Source of the DNA: Pseudomonadota bacterium
GTDB taxonomy: Bacteria > Pseudomonadota > Alphaproteobacteria > Rhizobiales > Xanthobacteraceae
Direction: 5' to 3'
Length of the DNA stretch: 11,765 nt
Assembly: GCA_021779635.1 (NCBI GenBank)
Contig: JAJYAH010000144.1
Span: 1 to 11,765 of the forward strand
Shown piece after piece: positions 6,746 through 11,765 of this stretch. Numbering within the stretch: position 1 is the first letter of the stretch; each line of letters begins with the position of its first letter. The notes below the pieces were generated by a model, which did not search any database, was not told where the DNA came from, and saw only the letters and a program-made list of their open reading frames with translations. The position numbers and the translations under genes are program-made.

Positions 6746-7261
6746 ATGACCGTCCGCTCCCCGCCGCCCTCGGACCAAGAGGGATTCTTCTGGAAAACCA
6801 AGACGTTGGAGGAGATGTCCAGCGCCGAATGGGAAAGCCTGTGTGACGGCTGTGCGCGGTGTTGCCTGGAAAAGCTCGAGGATGAGGATACCGGCAAGAT
6901 CTACTTCACCCACGTTTCCTGCAAGCTGCTCGATGCGGGGCTGTGTGCCTGCAAGGACTATGCGAATCGATCCGACCTGGTTTCGGATTGCGTGAGGCTC
7001 ACGCCGGCCAACGTCCGCACCCTGAACTGGCTTCCGCCGAGTTGTGGCTACAAGCTGGTGGCGGAAGGCCGTGATCTCTATTGGTGGCATCCGCTCATTT
7101 CGGGCGATCCCAATACGGTGCACGAAGCCGGCGTGTCGGTACGCGGGCGGGTGCAGGGGACCGAGAACGAGATCGCGGATGCCGACCTCGAGGATCACAT
7201 CGTGCAATGGCCGCAGCACTTGCCAAAGCGCGCCCGTCTCAAGAAGCGGCCGCGCTCCTGA
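6746..7261 (+). CDS. YcgN/UPF0260 family cysteine-cluster protein
   Basis: A 171-residue protein of the UPF0260/YcgN family, a widespread cytoplasmic group with a conserved cysteine cluster, possibly binding a metal or Fe-S centre; no reaction is established. The sequence has [20 protein letters not shown] (14-33), then the cluster C33-x2-C36-x2-C39-C40, followed by C59, C67, C69, C82 and C100, and the family's [20 protein letters not shown] segment (96-115). The C-terminus is basic. ATG 6746 is chosen because the family N-terminus starts just after it; AGGA lies about 5 nt upstream. The length fits the family. The gene is divergent from the PBP1A operon and sits 106 nt (or 220 nt, depending on start) before the MFS exporter. 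Confidence 0.92.
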   Translation: MTVRSPPPSDQEGFFWKTKTLEEMSSAEWESLCDGCARCCLEKLEDEDTGKIYFTHVSCKLLDAGLCACKDYANRSDLVSDCVRLTPANVRTLNWLPPSCGYKLVAEGRDLYWWHPLISGDPNTVHEAGVSVRGRVQGTENEIADADLEDHIVQWPQHLPKRARLKKRPRS

Positions 7262-7356
7262 AGACCATTCTCGCGCATCCAGCCCCGCATAAGTGCCGTG
7301 GAAGTTTTCGCCCAAAGACACCTTTGACGATCACGCGATTGCGATAACGCCTGCGC

Positions 7357-7362
7357 GGGAGG
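7357..7362 (+). promoter_or_regulatory. Strong Shine-Dalgarno (GGGAGG) before ATG 7368
   Basis: GGGAGG ends 5 nt before the ATG at 7368. It is one of the best ribosome-binding matches in the window. It supports the longer N-terminus of the MFS exporter; the alternative ATG at 7482 is preceded by a C-rich stretch with no purine-rich match. Confidence 0.55.
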
Positions 7363-7367
7363 CACCC

Positions 7368-9059
7368 ATGCGTGCGACCCGCTGCCACGGTGAGGTCGCA
7401 GCCCCTAAAGTACCGTCGAAAAGCGATTCCTCGCGGGGTTGCTCGCGGCGCGCATTTTTGAGCCAGATTACGCAATCCCCCATGAACAAATTCGAACGGC
7501 AGAGCCGGCAGCCGGCTGACCAACAGATATTGCCCGAAGCCATCGTGAACAAGCTGCCGCAATTGCCCGGCGAGGTCATCGATATCAGCGATGCGCCGCC
7601 GATCGCGCCCCGCGCCGCGCTGACGCCTGGCGAAGTAAGCACCATCCTGATGAGCCTGATGCTGACGATGTTTCTGGCCGCGCTGGACCAGACCATCGTG
7701 GCCACGGCGCTGCCGACCATCGGCCGGCAATTCCAGGATGTCTCCAACCTGTCGTGGGTCATCACGGCTTACCTGCTGGCTTCGACCGCGGTGGCGCCGG
7801 TATTCGGCACGTTGAGCGACATCTACGGCCGCCGCGCCATGATCATCGCGGCCCTCAGCCTGTTCGTCGCGGGCTCGGTGCTGTGCGCGCTGGCGCAGAA
7901 CATGACCGTGCTGATCCTGGCGCGCGGCCTGCAAGGGCTTGGCGGCGGCGGCATCATGCCGATCGTGCAGACGGTGATTTCCGACGTCGTGACGCCACGC
8001 GAGCGCGGCCAGTATCAGGCCTATTTCAGCGGCGTGTGGGTTGCCGCCGGAATCGCGGGGCCGATCCTTGGCGGCGTGTTCGCCGAGCACCTGCACTGGT
8101 CGATGATCTTCTGGATCAACGTGCCGCTCGGGCTCGCGTCGCTGGCCCTGCTGCTGCCGAAGATGGGCAAGATCCCGGTATTCCACCGCAAGCGTAAGGT
8201 CGACTGGATCGGCGGCGTGCTGCTGATGGCCTCCGCGGTGGTGTTCATGCTGGTGCTGACTTGGGGTGGCAACCGTTATCTCTGGCTGTCGCCGACCATC
8301 ACGGCGATGGTGGGCGCAGCGGTCGCACTCGCATTCGCGTTCGTGTGGCACGCCCGGAATGCCGAAGAGCCCTTCCTGCCGCTGCCGCTGATGGGCGGAA
8401 CGGTGGTACCCTACGCGATGGCCGCCGGCGGGTGCGCGCTGGGCTCGATCCTGGGGCTGACCGTGCATCTGCCGCTGTATTACGAGGTGGTCTATCGTCT
8501 CAGCGCCAGCGAGGCGGGGTTTGCGCTGATTCCGCTGGCCGCCGTTTCAACCGTCGGCGCTGCGATCGCGGGCCGAACCATGGCGCGCGCCAGGCACTAC
8601 AAGCGCGTTGCGATCATCGGAACCTTGTGCTCGGCGTTGGTGGGATGTGCGCTGGCGCTTACCGCGCTGCCGCTATGGGCGCTGCTGGGACTGCTGTCGG
8701 TATTCGCCCTGGGGCTTGGCACGGCATTTCCCGTTAGCGTGGTCTCGCTGCAGAATTCGGTGGCGCGCTCGCAGGTCGGCACCGTGACCGGCGCGATGAA
8801 TTTCTTCCGCGCGCTGATGGCGTCATTCACGGTGGCGGCGTTCAGCACGATCCTCCTGGTCGCGCTGGGCGCAGATATCTCGCTCGCCGGAGAGCATCGC
8901 GCCGCGGTGAATTCGATTCCTGCCGCCGACATGATCGCCGCATTTCGTTACGTGTTCGGCGCGGCCGCGGCGCTGATGGCCGCCGCATCGCTGAGCATGA
9001 TCCTGATGGAAGAGAGGACGCTGGCCGGGCCGGCCACGCGGGTGGAGATGGCGGAGTAG
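7368..9059 (+). CDS. DHA2 family MFS exporter (14-TM, EmrB/QacA type)
   Basis: A proton-driven inner-membrane exporter of the DHA2 (drug:H+ antiporter 2) family; substrate unknown. With the 7368 start it has 563 residues, with ATG 7482 it has 525. Family features include the first-helix motif LDQTIVATALPTI (about 106-118), the loop motif A GTLSDIYGRR (about 147-156), the glycine-rich LQGLGGGGIMPIVQT segment, and GPILGGVFAEHLHWSMIFWINVPLG. About 14 hydrophobic segments follow, the last near the C-terminus. The 7368 start is backed by GGGAGG 5 nt upstream; the 7482 start (MNKFERQ) lacks a Shine-Dalgarno but removes 38 residues of unusual composition (RCHGEVAAPKVPS...). No membrane-fusion (EmrA/HlyD) or TetR-type regulator gene adjoins it. 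The family is certain, the start is not. Confidence 0.92.
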   Translation: MRATRCHGEVAAPKVPSKSDSSRGCSRRAFLSQITQSPMNKFERQSRQPADQQILPEAIVNKLPQLPGEVIDISDAPPIAPRAALTPGEVSTILMSLMLTMFLAALDQTIVATALPTIGRQFQDVSNLSWVITAYLLASTAVAPVFGTLSDIYGRRAMIIAALSLFVAGSVLCALAQNMTVLILARGLQGLGGGGIMPIVQTVISDVVTPRERGQYQAYFSGVWVAAGIAGPILGGVFAEHLHWSMIFWINVPLGLASLALLLPKMGKIPVFHRKRKVDWIGGVLLMASAVVFMLVLTWGGNRYLWLSPTITAMVGAAVALAFAFVWHARNAEEPFLPLPLMGGTVVPYAMAAGGCALGSILGLTVHLPLYYEVVYRLSASEAGFALIPLAAVSTVGAAIAGRTMARARHYKRVAIIGTLCSALVGCALALTALPLWALLGLLSVFALGLGTAFPVSVVSLQNSVARSQVGTVTGAMNFFRALMASFTVAAFSTILLVALGADISLAGEHRAAVNSIPAADMIAAFRYVFGAAAALMAAASLSMILMEERTLAGPATRVEMAE

Positions 9060-9171
9060 GGCGCTCGGCCGTGGCGCGCTGTCCTGCCGCTTTGGCTATC
9101 CACGAGCGGTGATTTGATCTAACAGCGCCCCCGCACATCGGACAATCAAGATCATCGACAAGGAGCCTGCC

Positions 9172-9393
9172 ATGAGCAAACCCACCATCGAACAGACCCG
9201 AATGGGCAGCGAAGGCATCGCCTTTTGCATCGCACGGACCCTGATCGAGCGGGACCCATCGCTGAAGGCGCCGATGCGCGCCAACCTGCGCAAGATGTGG
9301 GAGTTGCTCGAGGAGCGCGAGGACCACGGCGCCGCCGACATGGTCGACACCATGATCAAGGCGTTGAACGATCCCGCGTTTTTCAAGCCGTAA
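9172..9393 (+). CDS. Small hypothetical protein, 73 residues
   Basis: A 73-residue, probably all-helical soluble protein with no family I recognise. Its middle reads SEGIAFCIARTLIERDPSL, APMRANLRKMWELLEERED, and MVDTMIKALND, a pattern of three amphipathic helices, and it ends FFKP. There is no signal peptide or membrane segment. AAGGAG (9160-9165) sits 6 nt before ATG 9172, a good ribosome-binding site that fixes the start and supports a genuine gene. It stands alone, 112 nt after the MFS exporter and 188 nt before the Flp pilin gene, with no operon evidence. Function unknown. Confidence 0.8.
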   Translation: MSKPTIEQTRMGSEGIAFCIARTLIERDPSLKAPMRANLRKMWELLEEREDHGAADMVDTMIKALNDPAFFKP

Positions 9394-9471
9394 CGTTGCG
9401 TCCCGCCGGTTTTTCGGAAGTTCGGCAGTACCGGGATGCCCGGCATATTCGACGAAAGATCGACCTCGGCC

Positions 9472-9486
9472 TTAACCGGTCGTTGA
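9472..9486 (+). promoter_or_regulatory. Near-consensus CtrA-type site upstream of the Flp pilin gene
   Basis: TTAA (9472-9475), CCGGTCG, TTGA (9483-9486): the CtrA half-sites with correct 7-nt spacing and one mismatch in the second half. It lies 95 nt upstream of the pilin ATG. In Caulobacter the Flp-type pilin gene pilA is activated by CtrA, which makes the position meaningful; the match itself is imperfect. Confidence 0.35.
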
Positions 9487-9505
9487 GCGTGTTCCTCAAC
9501 ACGCT
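9486..9505. other. Perfect 8-bp hairpin with CCTC tetraloop
   Basis: AGCGTGTT (9486-9493) and AACACGCT (9498-9505) are exact inverted repeats around CCTC. It abuts the CtrA-like site and is not followed by a T-run on either strand, so it is not a typical terminator. It may be an operator, an mRNA leader structure, or chance. Confidence 0.45.
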
Positions 9506-9581
9506 GGCAACCAATGCGTCCTAGATTTCGCCTGCGTATTGGCACGGGGAAATCCCGTAAGGCGTCGACAGGAGTTTTCGA

Positions 9582-9746
9582 ATGCGACGGCTGTTTCTAA
9601 GATTCGGGCGCGATGAATCCGGCGCCACCGCGATCGAATATTGCCTCATCGCCAGCGGTATCGCTTTGGCGATCATCGTCACGGTTCAGGGCATCGGCCC
9701 TCAACTCAACACCAAATTCACGTCGATCAACAGCTCGCTGAAGTGA
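9582..9746 (+). CDS. Flp/Fap family type IVb pilin
   Basis: A 54-residue prepilin of the Flp/Fap (tad pilus) type, which is cleaved by a TadV/CpaA-type prepilin peptidase and assembled into a surface-adhesion pilus. After a short basic leader (MRRLFLRFGRDESG) comes ATAIEY. Cleavage is expected after Gly14, giving the conserved Glu at mature position 5 (E19) and the following Tyr (Y20). A single hydrophobic helix (about 21-36) follows, then the QLNTKFTSINSSLK end typical of the family. AGGAG (9570-9574) is 7 nt before ATG 9582. Length is normal. No tad/cpa assembly genes are in the window, so the pilin is separate from its machinery. A CtrA-like site lies ~100 nt upstream. The cysteine at 21, after IEY where glycine is more usual, is a small oddity. 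Confidence 0.93.
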   Translation: MRRLFLRFGRDESGATAIEYCLIASGIALAIIVTVQGIGPQLNTKFTSINSSLK

Positions 9747-9845
9747 GCGCGCGCCGGTGATCGGCCGGTTGAAGCCGGCACCAGCGCTGTCGTTATTTCC
9801 CGTTCAACGGCGGCAAGAACCGGCGGCGCCGCGAGGCTCGCCGCA

Positions 9846-10784
9846 TTATCCCGCTTTTTTCGATCGGGCGGCCGTGCGCACCGGTCGCTCCGCCTTCTTC
9901 GGCGCTTCCTTTGCGCGCTTGCCGGAGATCGGCAGCAGCATCTCGCGCTGGCCTGGGGCGGCCTTGCGCGGCTTTTTGCCCTTGGCCTTTGCCGGAGGGG
10001 CGGACTGTTTCTCGCTGGTGAGGCTGCGTTTCAGCGCGTCCATCAGATTGATGACGTTGCCGCCGGATTTCGGCGCGGCTTTCGCTGTCGGCAAGCCATT
10101 GCGTTTTTGATTGATGAGATCGACCAGCGCGGATTCGTAGCGATCCTCGAACCTGTCGGGCTCGAATGACCCGGATTTCTGTTCGACGATGTGCTTGGCC
10201 AGATCCAGCATCTCCTTGGTGACCTTCACATCCTGGATGTCGTCGAAATATTCCTTCTCGCTGCGCACTTCGTAAGGGTAGCGCAGCAGCGTGCCCATCA
10301 GGCCCTTGTCGAGCGGCTCCAGCGCGATGATGTGCTCGCGGTTGGTCAGCACCACCCGGCCGATCGCCACCTTGTTCATGCCACGGATGGTTTCGCGGAT
10401 CACCGCGAAGGCGTCATGGCCGACCTTGCCGTCGGGCACGAGATAATAGGGGCGGATCAGATAACGAGTGTCGATATCCGATTTCGGCACGAATTCGTCG
10501 ATCTCGATGGTGTGCGTCGATTCCAGGGCGATGTCGTCGAGTTCGTCCTTCGACACCTCGATGTAGGTATCGGTGTCGACCTTGTAGCCCTTCATGATGT
10601 CTTCGGCAGCGACTTCCTCGCCGGTGTCGGCATCGACCTTGGAGTACTTGATGCGGTGGCCGGTCTTGCGGTTGATCTGGTTGAAGCTGACTTTTTCGGT
10701 GTCCGACGTCGCCGGATAAAGGGCAACCGGACAGGTCACGAGCGAAAGGCGTAAAAAGCCCTTCCAGTTGGCGCGGGGGGCCAT
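9846..10784 (-). CDS. ku: Ku protein (non-homologous end joining)
   Basis: A 312-residue bacterial Ku, which forms a homodimeric ring on DNA double-strand ends and recruits ligase D for end joining. The Ku core (PF02735) covers about residues 8-190, with APRANWKGFLRLSLVTCPVA at the start, FNQINRKTGHRIKY (34-47), the RYLIRPYYLVPDG strand (107-119), and the GRVVLTNREHIIALEP segment (142-157). The C-terminal region carries NVINLMDALKRSL (243-255), a motif I recall from alphaproteobacterial Ku proteins, then a Lys/Ala/Pro-rich tail of ~55 residues likely to bind DNA. The start is ATG 10784, with GGAG about 7 nt upstream and MAPRANWKG directly following. In-frame readings further upstream cross the palindrome at 10811-10829 and are unlikely. 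No ligD is adjacent in this window. Confidence 0.95.
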   Translation of the reverse strand: MAPRANWKGFLRLSLVTCPVALYPATSDTEKVSFNQINRKTGHRIKYSKVDADTGEEVAAEDIMKGYKVDTDTYIEVSKDELDDIALESTHTIEIDEFVPKSDIDTRYLIRPYYLVPDGKVGHDAFAVIRETIRGMNKVAIGRVVLTNREHIIALEPLDKGLMGTLLRYPYEVRSEKEYFDDIQDVKVTKEMLDLAKHIVEQKSGSFEPDRFEDRYESALVDLINQKRNGLPTAKAAPKSGGNVINLMDALKRSLTSEKQSAPPAKAKGKKPRKAAPGQREMLLPISGKRAKEAPKKAERPVRTAARSKKAG

Positions 10785-10810
10785 GGGATACTCCGAAACG
10801 CGACAAACGA

Positions 10811-10829
10811 CCGGTGACGATACCACCGG
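10811..10829. promoter_or_regulatory. Short palindrome in the Ku promoter/leader region
   Basis: CCGGTG (10811-10816) and CACCGG (10824-10829) are exact inverted repeats separated by 7 nt. The centre is about 36 nt upstream of the Ku start codon. The size suits a dimeric repressor operator or a leader hairpin. No known regulator motif is recognised. Confidence 0.35.
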
Positions 10830-11048
10830 GGAACCCGGATTCAAACCGATGGTGCCGGGAATCTCCTAACGGCGTTAACCGTGGCGGGCCGTGTTGGTTG
10901 CCGAAGGTGCACTGGAGTTAGCGCGGCCGCCTGCGGCCATCGGTGGACCCGGCATCGCAGACCCAGGCCCGGAACATCGTCCGGTATCGGGCGTTGCCTT
11001 CATACCTCGCGCCGCAAGGCGTTCACGACAGCTGGAATCGAGGGCATC

Positions 11049-11201
11049 ATGGCAACCAGACGACACGGTCAGATCGTCGAAACCCCGACTGAAGCGCGCC
11101 AGGCCGAACCCGGCCCGTCCGTGCTTGCCCTCCTGATGGTCTCAACCGGGCTCGCGGTGCTGATCCTCGGCCTCGTCTGGTTCGTGTTCTTTCGTACCTG
11201 A
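11049..11201 (+). CDS. Small single-pass membrane protein
   Basis: A 50-residue protein with a charged, hydrophilic N-terminus (MATRRHGQIVETPTEARQAE) and one C-terminal membrane helix (about residues 25-47, rich in Leu/Val/Ile) ending FFRT. I recall similar short proteins in Bradyrhizobiaceae but know no function. ATG 11049 is chosen because GAGGG lies about 5 nt upstream and the similar proteins start there. An in-frame reading from 10881 would add 56 residues of unrelated, cysteine- and arginine-rich sequence. The gene is divergent from Ku (264 nt between) and 113 nt before the metallophosphatase gene on the same strand. Confidence 0.75.
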   Translation: MATRRHGQIVETPTEARQAEPGPSVLALLMVSTGLAVLILGLVWFVFFRT

Positions 11202-11314
11202 ATCAGGGGCAGCGTCGATACGCCGCACGGCCACGAAAGGCAGACCCCCGGCTGATGGCAGGGACGGACTGGAATAGGACCCTCGCATATCGTGCCGGAA
11301 ACGCAGCCGTCGTA

Positions 11315-11765
11315 TGAGCCTGACTTACGTCATTCCGGATATTCACGGCCGATACGATCTGCTCAGCGAGGGTCTCGCCGGCATTGGCGGGTATTCAGGC
11401 GGCGATGCCGGCACGATCGTCACCATCGGCGATTACGTCGATAAAGGACCGCGAAGCCGGCAGGTCATCGAACGACTGCTGTCAGGCGTGGCCGAAGGTT
11501 GGCGTCTGGTTGCGCTGAAGGGCAACCACGACGCCATGATGGCGCATGCGCTGCGGGATCCGTCGAAGATGGCATCGTGGCTTGAGAAGGGCGGCGATAC
11601 CGCACTGGCCTCCTATGGCGGCGATCCCGCCGCCATTCCGCAGAGCCACCTCGCATGGCTCGACGGACTGCAGCTGATGCACGTCGACGACCACCGGGTC
11701 TACGTTCACGCCGGCGTCGATCCCGAGGTTCCGCTGGACCGGCAGAGCGAAACGACGCTGCTGTG
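11315..11765 (+). CDS. Calcineurin-like metallophosphatase / serine-threonine protein phosphatase, N-terminal part
   Basis: The first 150 residues of a PPP-type metallophosphoesterase that runs off the right edge. The metal-ligand motifs are in order: PDIHG (D9, H11), GDYVDKG (39-45, D40 and D43), GNHD (70-73, N71 and H72), and VHAGV with H132. This matches the small bacterial PrpA/ApaH-like phosphatases that act on phosphoproteins or dinucleoside polyphosphates; the sequence does not decide the substrate. ATG 11315 opens directly into the DxH strand, as expected. The Shine-Dalgarno is weak. The C-terminal metal ligand and the end of the gene are outside the window. It may be in a transcription unit with the small membrane protein upstream. 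Confidence 0.9.

Noticed and set aside
7324..7348. Sigma-70-like TTGACG...GATAAC before the MFS exporter
   Set aside because: The spacer is only 13 nt, too short for a standard promoter.
7239..8468. A 409-codon open frame opposite the MFS exporter
   Set aside because: Product dominated by Arg, His, Gln and Asp, as expected for the complement of a hydrophobic GC-rich gene.
9539..9557. Sigma-54-like -24 element (TTGGCACG) before the pilin gene
   Set aside because: The -12 half (TTGC) is missing at the required spacing; the following bases are GGGAAATC. A small stem (ACGGG/CCCGT, 9544-9558) is also here but only 5 bp.
9764..9779. Hairpin GCCGG-N6-CCGGC after the pilin gene as a terminator
   Set aside because: The stem is only 5 bp and no T-run follows on either strand.
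10785..10844. 20-residue N-terminal extension of Ku
   Set aside because: The Ku family starts at MAPRANWKG; GGAG lies just upstream of that ATG, and the extension would be coded across the palindrome.

Overview
The window reads as chromosomal DNA of an alphaproteobacterium, most likely Bradyrhizobium, Rhodopseudomonas, Nitrobacter or a close relative. The basis is high GC with strong third-position GC, protein families typical of that group (DUF1491, DUF2336, a short Flp/Fap pilin, a Ku protein with an NVINLMDALKRSL tail motif, a YcgN-type cysteine-cluster protein), and palindromic intergenic repeats of the kind scattered through Bradyrhizobiaceae genomes. Genus is inferred. I see no rRNA, tRNA, CRISPR array, insertion sequence, transposase, integrase or phage gene. 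It looks like ordinary core chromosome.

Left part (1-1736): the end of a peptidoglycan-binding-domain protein, a DUF1491 protein (+), and a DUF2336 protein (-) converging on it. Two palindromic repeat blocks lie between them. The TAG stop codons of all three genes fall on the edges of these repeats.

Divergent control region (1737-1990): two perfect TTAA-N7-TTAA sites, the consensus of the cell-cycle regulator CtrA. One faces the DUF2336 gene; the other faces a 66-residue protein gene and a closely spaced 259-residue lipoprotein gene (1991-2986).

Cell-envelope operon (6460-3017, minus strand): a bifunctional class A penicillin-binding protein (PBP1A family), followed with a 1-nt gap and then a 4-nt overlap by a membrane-anchored DUF1214 protein and a membrane-anchored DUF1254-like protein. 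Elsewhere these last two usually form the two halves of one polypeptide in the opposite order.

Middle (6746-9059): divergent from the operon, a YcgN/UPF0260 cysteine-cluster protein, then a DHA2 (14-TM, EmrB/QacA-type) MFS exporter whose start codon is ambiguous.

Right part (9172-11765): a 73-residue protein of unknown function; a 54-residue Flp/Fap type IVb pilin with a near-consensus CtrA site and a hairpin upstream; the NHEJ end-binding protein Ku (-) with a short palindrome in front of it; a 50-residue single-TM protein; and the start of a calcineurin-like metallophosphatase that runs off the right edge.

No self-contained new system (defence island, toxin-antitoxin module, biosynthetic cluster) is visible. 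The points most worth following are the CtrA-type sites, the repeats that supply stop codons, and the swapped DUF1214/DUF1254 pair coupled to PBP1A.
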